DNA of 64,000 nt from Pseudarthrobacter defluvii. GTDB lineage: Bacteria > Actinomycetota > Actinomycetes > Actinomycetales > Micrococcaceae. Under the pieces are notes generated by a model that saw only the letters and a list, made by a program, of their open reading frames with translations, was not told the DNA's origin and did not search any database. Within the stretch, counting starts at the first letter, position 1. Every line of letters starts with the position of its first letter. Shown one piece after another: positions 25,856-34,629 of this stretch. The stretch is taken from the NCBI RefSeq assembly GCF_030816725.1, contig NZ_JAUSYG010000001.1:62001-126000 (forward strand). Reading direction: 5' to 3'. The translations under genes and the position numbers were made by a program.

Positions 25856-27127
25856 ATGCGCCCAGCGACACAACGGCTGGCCCCTGCCGATGAGGCGAAC
25901 CTGGTGCTCGACCACGCCGGCCAGGTCAACGTGTTCCTCGTCGCTGCGCTGCTCGCACCCGGCGGCTTCCTGGCACCGGACGGCACCGCGGACATCGCAG
26001 CGCTGAGGGCGGTCCTCCGTGAACGGATTGCGGAGTTGCCGGCACTCCGTAAAAGCGCCGTCCAGGCAGGCCGTCGACACCACTGGATTGAAGCCATTCC
26101 CGACCTTGAGCACCACATCCGCGCCGTAGAGCCCGTGGATGGCCTCACAGGACTCGGGGACAGGTGCGCCGAACTTATGGGGCAGCCGCTGGCAGGGGAG
26201 GGTCCCTTGTGGGAAATCCTGGTGGTACCGGGCGCCACCGCGGGAGGACTCGGCGTCGTGCTGCGTATCCATCACGCGGTGGCCGACGGGATGACGGCAG
26301 CCATCATCGTACAGCGGCTTTTTGACCCCGGTGAACCGGGGGAGAGCCCATTGAACCAGCCGCCTGTGCGCCGGCCGGCGGAGACTCCGCGACGCCATCC
26401 TCGGAACGATCCGCGCAGCACACTTCGTCGACTTGGGACGGGGCTTAACCGCATCCGCAAAACTTTATGGGGCCAGGGCGTGGGCCGCACGGTGCTGCTC
26501 GGTGAGCGCAGCGCCCACCATGGCGTCGCTTTTGAGATCGAAGCCCTTGAGACGGCGGTGCGCCCGCGGGGTGCCACCGTCAACGATGCACTGCTGGCTG
26601 CGTCCGCGGCTGGGTTCCGGGCAGCTTTGTTGGCGGCTGGTGAACCGGTTCCGGCTTGGTTGCCGGTCTCGGAACCGGTGGCTTTGAGGCGCCGCGGCAC
26701 TGCGGGCAACCAGGTGGGAGTCATGCTGGTGCGGCTGCCACTCGGCGAGCCGGACCCAGATGAGCGCTTGCGGCTCATCGCAGCCCAGACGCGTGACGAG
26801 AAGCTCCGGGCGAGGGACCAGGGCACCCTGGAGTTCATGCGCGGCCCGATTGGCGCGCGCGTCATGGACCACCTCGCCAGAAGGCAACATCTGGTGGGCG
26901 GGTTCGTCACCAATGTGCCGGGTCCGAAAGGAGCTTTTCTCCTCGCGGGGGCTCCGGTCACCGCGCTCTGGCCGGTTGCGGTGCTTGCCGGCAACGTGCG
27001 GCTCGGCGTCGCTGCGGTCTCCTACGCCGGCAACCTGTGTTGCGGCATCCACTTCGATGCCTCGAATGTCCCAGGCGATGTGTTTGCGCGGGCCATGGGG
27101 GAGGAGCTGGCACGCCTGGGCAGGTGA
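25856..27127 (+). CDS. Wax ester synthase/diacylglycerol acyltransferase-family protein
   Basis: This 423-residue protein is of the WS/DGAT acyltransferase family. It has the N-terminal family motif RLAPADEANLVLDHAGQ and the catalytic HHxxxDG motif in RIHHAVADGMTAA (about residue 136-142). The C-terminal block GFVTNVPGPKGAFLLAGAPV corresponds to the conserved NVPGP motif. Family members make wax esters or triacylglycerol from acyl-CoA at the membrane or lipid-body surface; the natural substrate here is unknown. I chose ATG at 25856 because the family motif starts close to it. An ATG at 25790 with AGGAGG about twelve bases upstream would add 22 residues and is a real alternative. Confidence 0.8.
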   Translation: MRPATQRLAPADEANLVLDHAGQVNVFLVAALLAPGGFLAPDGTADIAALRAVLRERIAELPALRKSAVQAGRRHHWIEAIPDLEHHIRAVEPVDGLTGLGDRCAELMGQPLAGEGPLWEILVVPGATAGGLGVVLRIHHAVADGMTAAIIVQRLFDPGEPGESPLNQPPVRRPAETPRRHPRNDPRSTLRRLGTGLNRIRKTLWGQGVGRTVLLGERSAHHGVAFEIEALETAVRPRGATVNDALLAASAAGFRAALLAAGEPVPAWLPVSEPVALRRRGTAGNQVGVMLVRLPLGEPDPDERLRLIAAQTRDEKLRARDQGTLEFMRGPIGARVMDHLARRQHLVGGFVTNVPGPKGAFLLAGAPVTALWPVAVLAGNVRLGVAAVSYAGNLCCGIHFDASNVPGDVFARAMGEELARLGR

Positions 27128-27159
27128 GCGTTGTGCTTGGAACAGTGTCTTCAGACGCA

Positions 27160-27205
27160 AAGGGGCCGACGGCGGCACTCGGGTGAGTGCCGCCGTCGGC
27201 CCCTT
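27160..27205. terminator. Bidirectional terminator between convergent genes
   Basis: A perfect 21-bp stem (arm starts AAGGGGCCGACGGCGGCACT) with a four-base loop lies between the ends of the acyltransferase gene and the permease gene. A/T pairs at the stem base suit termination in both directions. Confidence 0.85.
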
Positions 27206-27215
27206 ACGGAAGGTG

Positions 27216-28826
27216 TTACGCGGATTCTGTTGCCAGGGCCCCGTCCGTGACCAGGGCATCCTCCGTCGTCACGTGCCGTTCGGCACGTGACGACGGGTGG
27301 GCGGCCACTGCCGCGGCGTGCTCGGCCAGCACCCCGGTCTGATGGCGGATCTTCAGGCGGTAGAGCATGGCCCCGCCAATCACCACGGCGGCCACGAAGA
27401 ACACCCCGCCCCACTGCAGGTACCACTCGAACGGCGGCACCGAGTTGTAGATTTCCGGACGGGGCCAGACCAGGTTCACGGTCATCGCCGCGCCCCACAG
27501 GACGGCGAGGATGTTCACGGGAAGCCCCCACTTGCCCATGCAGAATCCGGGCTCGGATCCGTCGTCCAGGATGGGCCACTTCCTGGCGAGCCGCTTGCGG
27601 AGCAGGGGGACCGTGACCAGGAGGTAGGACAGGTAGATCAGCACGATGCTGATGCTGGACAGGATGGTGAAGATGGCCGGCTGCATCACGTTGACCAGCA
27701 GCGGGATGACGGCGATGACGCCGATGACGATGGCCGCCACCGTGGGCGTCCGGCGGACCGGATCCACTTTGCTGAGCTGCCGGCTGAAGGGCAGGTTGTT
27801 GTCGCGGGCCATGGCGAACATCATCCGGATGGCGGCGGCGTGCACGGCCAGGGTGCAGACCACTACGGCCACCACGATGCAGGCCAGGAAGGCCTTGCCG
27901 AACGGGCCGCCCAGGACGGAGAGCACGATGTGCTGCAGACCGCCGTCGGGAGAACCCACTGCCGGGTCGGTGAGGTCCGGTGCGGCCAGGATCCCGAACA
28001 GCAGGATCAGCCCGCCCAGCACAAAGGACGCCGTGACGGCCCGCAGGATGGCCTTGGGTGCGGTGCGCTTGGGGTCCTTGGTCTCCTCGCCCAGCGAGCT
28101 GGCGGTGTCGAAGCCGTACATGACGTACCCGGAGGCCATGGCGCCGATCAGGAAGACACCGAAGAAGCCAAGGTCGGTGCCTTCGCCGAAGCCGTTCGTC
28201 TGGAAGAAGACCTCCGGCCCGCGCACCACGTGCCAGCCAAGGGCCAGGATCAGCAGCACGGCGGCGACCAGCTCCACGAAGACGCCGATGCTGTTGATCC
28301 TGGTCATCAGCTTCACGCCGAACGCGTTGATGAGGGTGGAGATGGTGATCATGATGGTGGCCAGCACCACGCCGTTCATGGCGAAGTCGTAGGGGCCGGT
28401 GCCGTCACCGACGAACTGGAAGCCCTCCCAGAGTTGGGGGAGGGTGATCTGCAGGGCCAGTGCCACCGAGCCCAGCGCCATGATGGAGGACAGCAGCAGC
28501 AGCCAGCCGGCCAGCCAGGACGAGGTCCCAGAGGACAGCCGCTTGGCCCAGTTGTAGACCGAGCCCGCAACGGGATAGCGGCCGGCCAGTTCGGCAAAAC
28601 ACAGGGCCACCATCAGCTGGCCGACGAACACGATGGGCCAGGACCAGGCATACGCCGGTCCGGCCATGGAAAAGCCGAAGTAGAACAGTTGGAAGACACC
28701 GGTGAGGATGGAGATGTAGCTGACACCTGCGGCGAAGCTGGCAAATTTGCCGATGCTCCGGTCGAGGGTCTGGGTGTAGCCAAATTCATCCATGCCGCTT
28801 GAATCAATACTCTTGCTGGGTTCCAA
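27216..28826 (-). CDS. APC-family permease of the choline/betaine operon
   Basis: This 536-residue integral membrane protein has about twelve hydrophobic segments and belongs to the amino acid/polyamine/organocation superfamily. The N-terminal block FGYTQTLDRSIGKFASFAAGVSY and the helix GYVMYGFDTASSLGEETKDPKRTAP are typical of APC amino acid permeases. The start is TTG at 28826, supported by AGGAGT seven bases upstream; the in-frame ATG at 28793 has no comparable signal. It is the last gene of the unit betB-betA-permease, 116 bases after betA, so choline or a related quaternary amine is the likely substrate by context. The C-terminal tail of about 50 residues is hydrophilic. Confidence 0.82.
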   Translation of the reverse strand: MEPSKSIDSSGMDEFGYTQTLDRSIGKFASFAAGVSYISILTGVFQLFYFGFSMAGPAYAWSWPIVFVGQLMVALCFAELAGRYPVAGSVYNWAKRLSSGTSSWLAGWLLLLSSIMALGSVALALQITLPQLWEGFQFVGDGTGPYDFAMNGVVLATIMITISTLINAFGVKLMTRINSIGVFVELVAAVLLILALGWHVVRGPEVFFQTNGFGEGTDLGFFGVFLIGAMASGYVMYGFDTASSLGEETKDPKRTAPKAILRAVTASFVLGGLILLFGILAAPDLTDPAVGSPDGGLQHIVLSVLGGPFGKAFLACIVVAVVVCTLAVHAAAIRMMFAMARDNNLPFSRQLSKVDPVRRTPTVAAIVIGVIAVIPLLVNVMQPAIFTILSSISIVLIYLSYLLVTVPLLRKRLARKWPILDDGSEPGFCMGKWGLPVNILAVLWGAAMTVNLVWPRPEIYNSVPPFEWYLQWGGVFFVAAVVIGGAMLYRLKIRHQTGVLAEHAAAVAAHPSSRAERHVTTEDALVTDGALATESA

Positions 28827-28942
28827 TATGGACTCCTAGTTCAGAAAAGCACGATGGGACCGGCCGCCCTGGGGTGCGGCGAGATAACGTTCTGCGGGGG
28901 CCGCCATTGTTGGGGAATGCGGCCCCCTTGATGACCCGCCGC

Positions 28943-30583
28943 TCAGGCGAGGGACGTGGTGAGCTCCTTCTCTTCCAGGGCGTCGGCGCCGGCATAGTCC
29001 GCCTTGATGAGATCGGCACAGTGCTCGCCGATCATCATGACGGTGATGTTGGGGTTGACTGTGACGTGTTCGGGCATGACGGACGCATCGGCGACGCGGA
29101 GGCCGGTGACGCCCTTGACCCGCAGCTGGGGGTCCAGGGGCGACATGTCGTCGTCGGCCGGGCCCAGGCGGACGGTGCCCACCGGGTGGTAGACGGTGTT
29201 GTGTGTCTTGCGGATGTAGTCCTGCAGTTCCTCGTCGGTCTGCGCCCCGATCCCGGGCGTGAGCTCCCGGCCGGTCCATTCGGCCATGGCGGGCTGGGCG
29301 GCGATTTCGCGGGCCTTGCGGATGCCGGCCACCATGACGCGCATGTCGTGTCCGTCCGGGTCGGTGAAGTAGCGGGGGTCCACCATCGGCTTGTCGCGGA
29401 AATCGCGGCTGCGCAGCTTCACCGTCCCGCGGGACCGGGCGTGGGTGACGTTGGGGGTGAGGCTGAAGCCGTTCTCCGTGGTGGGGTAGCCGTGGCGCAG
29501 CGTGTTCATGTCGAACGGCACGGAGCCGTAGTGCATCATCAGGTCGGGGCGGTCCAGGCCGTCCTCGGTGGGGGTGAAGATGCCGATTTCCCACCACTGG
29601 GTGGAGGTCTGCACCATGGGCTGCTTGGCCTCGAACTGCACCACGCCTTCCGGGTGGTCCTGCAGGTTCTCGCCCACTCCGGGGGAGTCCACCAGCACCT
29701 CGATGCCGTGCTGGGCCAGGTGCGCCGCCGGGCCGATGCCGGAGAGCATGAGCAGCTTGGGGGAGTCGATGGCGCCGGTAGACACGATGACTTCCCGGTG
29801 CGCGGTGAGCCGGTGGGTGCGGCCGAAGGCCCCGTCCACCACATCCACGCCGGTGCAGCGCTTGTCCGCGTCGATCACCAGCTGGCGGGCCCGCAGGCCG
29901 GTCAGCAGGGTGAAGTTGGGGCGGTCCACGATGGGGTGGATGTAGGACACGGAACTGGAGGAGCGGGTACCGTCTGTGCGGCGGTTGATCTGGAAGAAGT
30001 TGGCGCCGTTGACCACGGTGGTGCCGGTGTTGAACTTCGCGCGGGGGATGCCCGCCTGTTCACAGGCGTCCAAAAGGGCGACGCCGGCAGGATCCGCCGG
30101 GGGCACGTTCATCAGGTGCACGGGGCCGGAGTCCCCGTGGTGCGGAGCGTCAGGCCCGGCGTCCTGGTTGGTTTCCAGCCGCTTGTACAGCGGCCAGGCG
30201 GCATCGGCGTTCCAGCCGGTGGCGCCGTACTTGGACTCCCATTCGTCCAGGTCCTCGCGCGGGGCCCAGAAGGCGATGCAGGAGTTGTGGCTGGAGCAGC
30301 CGCCCATCACCTTGGCGCGGGCGTGGCGCATGAAGGAGTTGCCGTTCTCCTGCGGCTCGATGGGGTAGTCCCAGTCGTAGCCGGATTCGAGCAGCTCCAT
30401 CCAGCGGTCCAGCTGCAGGATCTCGGGGATATTGCGGTCGTCCGGGCCCGCCTCGACGAGGGCCACGGTGACGTCCGGATCCTCGCTCAGCCGTGCTGCC
30501 ACGGCTGCGCCGGCGGACCCGCCGCCGATGACGACGTAGTCGAACCCGCGTTCGGTCACGTCCTCGATGTTGTCGTAGTGCAT
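28943..30583 (-). CDS. betA: Choline dehydrogenase (GMC flavoprotein oxidoreductase)
   Basis: This 546-residue FAD enzyme of the GMC family oxidises choline to betaine aldehyde. The ADP-binding motif is YVVIGGGSAGAAVAARLSE (about residue 16-34). The GMC signature block KVMGGCSSHNSCIAFW and the C-terminal active-site region NTVYHPVGTVRLG with its His are present, as is VTVNPNITVMMIGE. Length is typical of BetA. Its ATG directly follows the stop of betB with no spacing, so translation is coupled. The pairing with a betaine aldehyde dehydrogenase, permease and TetR regulator supports a choline-to-glycine-betaine role. Confidence 0.88.
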   Translation of the reverse strand: MHYDNIEDVTERGFDYVVIGGGSAGAAVAARLSEDPDVTVALVEAGPDDRNIPEILQLDRWMELLESGYDWDYPIEPQENGNSFMRHARAKVMGGCSSHNSCIAFWAPREDLDEWESKYGATGWNADAAWPLYKRLETNQDAGPDAPHHGDSGPVHLMNVPPADPAGVALLDACEQAGIPRAKFNTGTTVVNGANFFQINRRTDGTRSSSSVSYIHPIVDRPNFTLLTGLRARQLVIDADKRCTGVDVVDGAFGRTHRLTAHREVIVSTGAIDSPKLLMLSGIGPAAHLAQHGIEVLVDSPGVGENLQDHPEGVVQFEAKQPMVQTSTQWWEIGIFTPTEDGLDRPDLMMHYGSVPFDMNTLRHGYPTTENGFSLTPNVTHARSRGTVKLRSRDFRDKPMVDPRYFTDPDGHDMRVMVAGIRKAREIAAQPAMAEWTGRELTPGIGAQTDEELQDYIRKTHNTVYHPVGTVRLGPADDDMSPLDPQLRVKGVTGLRVADASVMPEHVTVNPNITVMMIGEHCADLIKADYAGADALEEKELTTSLA

Positions 30584-32122
30584 CTAGTTCTCCTTGCCGT
30601 GGTCAGCAAACCAGCCGGTGACCTGGGGGCTGGTGTTCTGGTAGATGTGCTTGGCTTCCTGGTATTCGGCCAGGCCGGTGGGGCCCAGCTCGCGGCCGAC
30701 GCCGGACTGGCCGAAGCCGCCCCACTCGGCCTGGGGGAGGTAAGGGTGGTAGTCGTTGATCCAGATGGTGCCGTGGCGCAGCCGGGACGCCACGCGCTGC
30801 GCCTTGCCCGCGTCCTGGGTCCAGACGGCGCCGGCCAGCCCGTAGATGGTGTCATTGGCGGTGGCCACGGCCTCGTCCTCGGTGCGGAAGGTTTCCACCG
30901 TCACCACCGGGCCGAACGCCTCGTCGGTGACCACGGACATACCGCGTTGCACCTGGTCCAGGATGGTCGGCTGGTAGTAGAACCCGGCGTCGTACATTTC
31001 TCCCTGCGGCGCCGAACCGCCGGTGCGCAGCCGCGCGCCCTCCTGGATGCCGCGCTGGACGTAGGCGTGGACCTTGTCACGGTGCGCGGCGGAGATCAGG
31101 GGCCCGGTTTCTGCGGTGTCATCAAAAGGCCCCCCGATCCGAATGCTTTCGGCCCTGCGGACCAGCTCGTCCACGAAGCGTTCGGCGATGGATTCCTCCA
31201 CCAGCAGCCGGGCGCCGGCGGAGCAGACCTGCCCGGAGTGGACGAATGCGCCGTTCAGGGCGTTGTCGACGGCGGCGTCGAAGTCCGCGTCCGCGAACAC
31301 CACGTTGGGGTTCTTGCCGCCGAGTTCCAGCGCCACCTTCTTGACGGTGGCGGCGGCGGCCGCGGCGATGCGCTTGCCGGTTTCCAGGCCGCCGGTGAAG
31401 GAGACGAGGTCGACGTCGGGATGTTCCGAGAGCGGGGCGCCCGCCTGTGCGCCGGCACCGGTGACGAGGTTTGCCACGCCGTCGGGCAGGCCGAGGTCCT
31501 GCAGCAGCTGCATGGCCAGGATGCTGGTGGAGGGCGTCAGTTCGGAGGGCTTGAGGACGAAGGTGCAGCCGGCGGCCAGGGCGGGGGCGATTTTCCAAGC
31601 CGCTTGGAGCAGGGGGTAGTTCCACGGTGTGATGAGGCCGCAGACGCCGACGGGTTCGTAGACGATCCTGCTGACGACGTCGGGATTTCCGGCGTCCACG
31701 ACGCGGCCTGCCTGCTGCCCGGCGAGCCTGCCGAAGTACTCGAAGCAGGCGGCAATGTCGTCCATGTCGATGCGGCTTTCCGCGATCCGCTTGCCCGTAT
31801 CAAGCGACTCGGCTCGGGCAAACTCTTCCCGGCGTTCGCGGAGGCCGGCGGCCACCTTGAGGAGAAACGCGCCGCGCTCCGGTGCCGGGACGCTCGACCA
31901 GACGCCGGAATCAAAGGCGGCGCGGGCGGCAGCGATGGCCCGTTCGGCGTCTTCCTTTTTGGCTTCGGACACCGTGGCCACCAGCTCGCCGTCCGCCGGG
32001 TTCCGGATCTCCCGCACCGCCCCGGAGGCCGCGGGCTCCCACCTGCCGTTGATGAACAGGGAGGATGCTGTCCTGGTTTCCGCGTTCTGGGCGACGTCCT
32101 GTGTTGCTGTGGCGTAAGTCAT
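30584..32122 (-). CDS. betB: Betaine aldehyde dehydrogenase
   Basis: This 512-residue NAD-dependent aldehyde dehydrogenase carries the family motifs: ITPWNYPLLQAAWKIAPALAAG, FTGGLETGKRI, catalytic Glu in LELGGKNPNVV and catalytic Cys in HSGQVCSAGARLLVE. The C-terminal region has GPVVTVETF and NDYHPYLPQAEWGG. In this operon it would turn betaine aldehyde into glycine betaine. I chose ATG at 32122. An upstream ATG at 32185 would translate the operator repeats into an unlikely Cys-rich leader, although neither start has a clear ribosome binding site. It is the first gene of the betB-betA-permease unit. Confidence 0.88.
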   Translation of the reverse strand: MTYATATQDVAQNAETRTASSLFINGRWEPAASGAVREIRNPADGELVATVSEAKKEDAERAIAAARAAFDSGVWSSVPAPERGAFLLKVAAGLRERREEFARAESLDTGKRIAESRIDMDDIAACFEYFGRLAGQQAGRVVDAGNPDVVSRIVYEPVGVCGLITPWNYPLLQAAWKIAPALAAGCTFVLKPSELTPSTSILAMQLLQDLGLPDGVANLVTGAGAQAGAPLSEHPDVDLVSFTGGLETGKRIAAAAAATVKKVALELGGKNPNVVFADADFDAAVDNALNGAFVHSGQVCSAGARLLVEESIAERFVDELVRRAESIRIGGPFDDTAETGPLISAAHRDKVHAYVQRGIQEGARLRTGGSAPQGEMYDAGFYYQPTILDQVQRGMSVVTDEAFGPVVTVETFRTEDEAVATANDTIYGLAGAVWTQDAGKAQRVASRLRHGTIWINDYHPYLPQAEWGGFGQSGVGRELGPTGLAEYQEAKHIYQNTSPQVTGWFADHGKEN

Positions 32123-32142
32123 AGGAAGGACAGTAATGCAGC

Positions 32143-32182
32143 TTGAACAAGTGTTCAATAGTTTTCTTGAACACTTGTTCAA
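32143..32182. promoter_or_regulatory. Symmetrical double operator for the TetR regulator of the bet operon
   Basis: Two 16-bp boxes, TTGAACAAGTGTTCAA (32143-32158) and its exact reverse complement (32167-32182), are separated by eight bases. Each box is itself a near-perfect palindrome (TTGAACA, two bases, TGTTCAA). They lie about 20 bases upstream of betB and about 75 bases below the TetR gene. The arrangement fits binding of two TetR dimers over the betB promoter. Confidence 0.8.
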
Positions 32183-32254
32183 CATTACTTTTGGGGCTAG
32201 CGTTGCCTTGCGGCGGGTACTTCAGCGGTATTCGGCGGCTGGGCGCCGGCGCTG

Positions 32255-32851
32255 TTACTGTCCCGGCCCGGGTGCGAAGGCGATGTCCTCCGTGCGCTGG
32301 ATGCTCCGCTCGATGGAGGCCTTGTCCACTCCGAGCAGCGCCGTCAGCCACATGCCGTTCTGGATGACCACGATGTCGGACGCCCGCTCCCTGCACGCCT
32401 TCCAGGACAGTCCGGGCCTGGCGCTGGACACCAGCGCCGCGAGCCCGTCGATGTACCGGTCGAAGGCGGCGGCGTTGATCTGTGCGTAGTCCTCGTCCGC
32501 CTGGGCCAGGGCCCACAGGTGGAGGCGCAGGGACAGGTAGCGCGTGGTCAAAAGGTCAGCGCCGGCAACGCGCCGGAGCGCGCGGCGCAGCTGTTCATCG
32601 GGCGCCACGGACGGGTCCGGGGCGACGAGTAAAAGGTCATGCTCATCGACGCGGCGCAGGGCAGCGCGGATCAGGGTGGTCTTGTCGTCGTAGTAGTAGT
32701 TGACCAGGCCCAGCGCCACGCCGGCTTCCCGCGCCACGGCGCGCATGCTCACGCCCGAAATCCCGTGGCGGGACAGCAGGTCCATCGCCGCTTCGAGAAT
32801 CCGGGTCTGCCTGTCCACTTGTTCGCCGGAATTCACGGCACTGGTCCCCAT
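32255..32851 (-). CDS. TetR-family regulator, BetI-like
   Basis: This 198-residue regulator has an N-terminal TetR helix-turn-helix (RILEAAMDLLSRHGISGVSMRAVAREAGVALGLVNYYYDDK, about residue 16-55) and a helical ligand domain. The tyrosine-rich recognition helix is typical of BetI-type choline sensors. It lies upstream of betB in the same orientation, with a 132-base gap holding two inverted operator boxes. It probably represses the bet operon until choline or its aldehyde binds. Its own promoter is upstream of 32851, so autoregulation is not obvious. Confidence 0.82.
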   Translation of the reverse strand: MGTSAVNSGEQVDRQTRILEAAMDLLSRHGISGVSMRAVAREAGVALGLVNYYYDDKTTLIRAALRRVDEHDLLLVAPDPSVAPDEQLRRALRRVAGADLLTTRYLSLRLHLWALAQADEDYAQINAAAFDRYIDGLAALVSSARPGLSWKACRERASDIVVIQNGMWLTALLGVDKASIERSIQRTEDIAFAPGPGQ

Positions 32852-33003
32852 CTGGCCAGACTATTGCCTAACACTGCACGTGCATAACGCGGTACCGCCA
32901 CGCCCTCCCCGCAATCCGACGGGGCCGCTGATGATGTTTGAAGCCTTCTTCCGCAGGGCACGGTGGTTGTACACCGGGATTGACCAGTACATCTTGGAGA
33001 ACG

Positions 33004-33192
33004 ATGGAAAGCGCAAGCCTTCTTGCCCTCTTATTCGCCGGCCCCATCCGCGCGGGCGAAAGCGCGCAGCCCAACGCCCCGCAAGTCATCACGAAGTCCG
33101 GGTGGGCATCGGTTGCCTGGCTGGCCTTCAGGAGCAGGACCGCGACTCTCCTGCACCGGCTGGCATGGGCGCTGGAACCGGACCTGAGCTGA
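33004..33192 (+). CDS. Possible small protein, unrecognised
   Basis: This is a 62-codon frame starting MESASLLALLFAGPIRAGES, with GGAG five bases before the ATG. It has a hydrophobic start and no recognisable family. It lies alone in the 400-base gap between the TetR gene and benE. A second frame at about 32933-33040 (MFEAFFRRARWLYTGID) also looks protein-like, so this gap may instead hold the remains of an older gene. Confidence is low. Confidence 0.2.
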   Translation: MESASLLALLFAGPIRAGESAQPNAPQVITKSGWASVAWLAFRSRTATLLHRLAWALEPDLS

Positions 33193-33252
33193 CGCAGAAG
33201 GATCCCTGCCGGGCACCAGGGCACCAGGGCACGCATAAACGCCCGGTCCGGC

Positions 33253-34536
33253 TCACGGCTGGGCGTGGTCCGCCCGCTCCAGCAGGCGGGACACTCCGTA
33301 GCCAATCACCAGGCCCCAGAACGCTGCGTGGATGTTGAAGAGGTTCATGCCGGAGATGGTCACCACGAACGTCACCAGCGAACCCAGGGTGAAGCTGGTG
33401 GCGAAGGCCGTGACGAAGGCCTGCTGAAGGGCCCGCAGCATCGCGATGCCGCCCAGTGCCAGGACGAACTCCTTGGGCGCGGCCAGCATCAGCCGGGTCA
33501 GCGTGGGGGCAAACGCTGCGAACACCAGGGCCAGCAGCCCGTACGCCACGGCCGCCGTGTACTGGCGCTCCCTCTTCCCGGACGAGGTCAACAGGGCGTT
33601 GGTGGGGCCCGTAACGCATGCCGAAACGGCCCCGAAACCGGCGTTCAGCACCGAAAACGCGCCGGAGGCAATGGCGAAGGCATTCACGGGCGGACGGTGG
33701 CCGGCGGCGCGGAGGACGGCGATGCCCTGGCCGTTCTGGACGAACAGCACGGTGAGGGCCAGCGGAACCACCAGCTCCAGCTGGGCAGCCCACGTGAATG
33801 CAGGGGCGGTGAAAACCGGGGTGGCCAGGAGCGGTCCGCCGGGCGGCAGCCTGAACTGCCCGCTGGCGGCCACGGCAATGCAGCCTGCCACCAGCGTGCC
33901 CAGGACCGGCGGCAGAAACCTGCCAAGGCTGGGAACTGCGGTGAGGACCAAGAACGCGGCCACCATCGGAGCAGCCACCGCCGGGTTGTCCTGGGTGGAG
34001 GCAACGATGTCTGTGCCGAACTTCAGGAATACCGCGGCCACCATGGCCATCACGAGCGGCATGGGCACCAGCGCCATGGCTTTGCGCACCACCCCGGTGG
34101 CGCCCAGGGCGAGGATCAGCACGCCGGAGGTGAAGAAGGCCCCGACGACTTCGGGGAAGGCCAGGTGCTGAAGGGACGGTCCCAGGAGCACCGTGCCGGG
34201 GATGGACCATGCGAAGCCCAGGGGCTGCCGGTAGATCAGCGACATCAGCAGCGTGGCCGCCCCGCCGGAAAACAAAATGCCAAAAACCCAGGACGACAGC
34301 TGGCCCTCGGTCAGGCCGCCGGCCGTTCCGACCGCCAGGGTGACGGCGATAGGCCCGGACGCCGCGAAAATGAGCCCGATGGCCCCGTTGGAGACATAGG
34401 ACAAGCCCAGGTCGCGAAGAACCCGGCGCGGGCCTGCGGGCCGGACCCCCGGGCGTTCCAGCAGGGGTTTAGGCGCCGGGGCCGGCGGGGCTGACCCGAC
34501 GGATGTGGCGGCCGGGTCGGGGCGGGGATGGCTCAT
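33253..34536 (-). CDS. benE: Benzoate/proton symporter
   Basis: This 427-residue membrane protein has about twelve transmembrane segments and belongs to the BenE family. Typical blocks are GLSYVSNGAIGLIFAASGPIAVTL, QPLGFAWSIPGTVLLGP and the Gly/Ala-rich helix near FGAVSACVTGPTNALLTSSG. BenE imports benzoate with protons. AGGAG lies seven bases before the ATG at 34536. The gene follows catA on the same strand with a hairpin between them. A second, MFS-type benzoate carrier gene (benK) is found at 44758. The short Pro-rich N-terminal tail is unlike the rest of the protein but is not disruptive. Confidence 0.88.
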   Translation of the reverse strand: MSHPRPDPAATSVGSAPPAPAPKPLLERPGVRPAGPRRVLRDLGLSYVSNGAIGLIFAASGPIAVTLAVGTAGGLTEGQLSSWVFGILFSGGAATLLMSLIYRQPLGFAWSIPGTVLLGPSLQHLAFPEVVGAFFTSGVLILALGATGVVRKAMALVPMPLVMAMVAAVFLKFGTDIVASTQDNPAVAAPMVAAFLVLTAVPSLGRFLPPVLGTLVAGCIAVAASGQFRLPPGGPLLATPVFTAPAFTWAAQLELVVPLALTVLFVQNGQGIAVLRAAGHRPPVNAFAIASGAFSVLNAGFGAVSACVTGPTNALLTSSGKRERQYTAAVAYGLLALVFAAFAPTLTRLMLAAPKEFVLALGGIAMLRALQQAFVTAFATSFTLGSLVTFVVTISGMNLFNIHAAFWGLVIGYGVSRLLERADHAQP

Positions 34537-34563
34537 CGGAACTCCTGGCTGGCGCGGAAAAAC

Positions 34564-34601
34564 CGGAGGCGCTCCGAAGCATCAGCTCCGGAGCGCCTCC
34601 G
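34564..34601 (-). terminator. Hairpin between catA and benE
   Basis: A perfect 13-bp stem (CGGAGGCGCTCCG and its complement) with a 12-base loop lies 28 bases after catA. There is no strong T-run, so it may be a partial terminator or an RNA-stabilising hairpin that sets catA above benE. Confidence 0.55.
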
Positions 34602-34629
34602 TGCGGGGGGGTGTCTCCCAGTTTGCGTG

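Noticed and set aside
28799..32146. A 1115-codon open frame on the plus strand opposite betA and betB
   Set aside because: It is antisense to two enzymes with full motifs. Its sequence is low-complexity Gly/Val/His-rich, typical of shadow frames in high-GC DNA.
32143..32182. Terminator for the TetR gene
   Set aside because: The inverted repeat is AT-rich with no GC-rich stem, and each arm is itself palindromic. This fits a double operator better.
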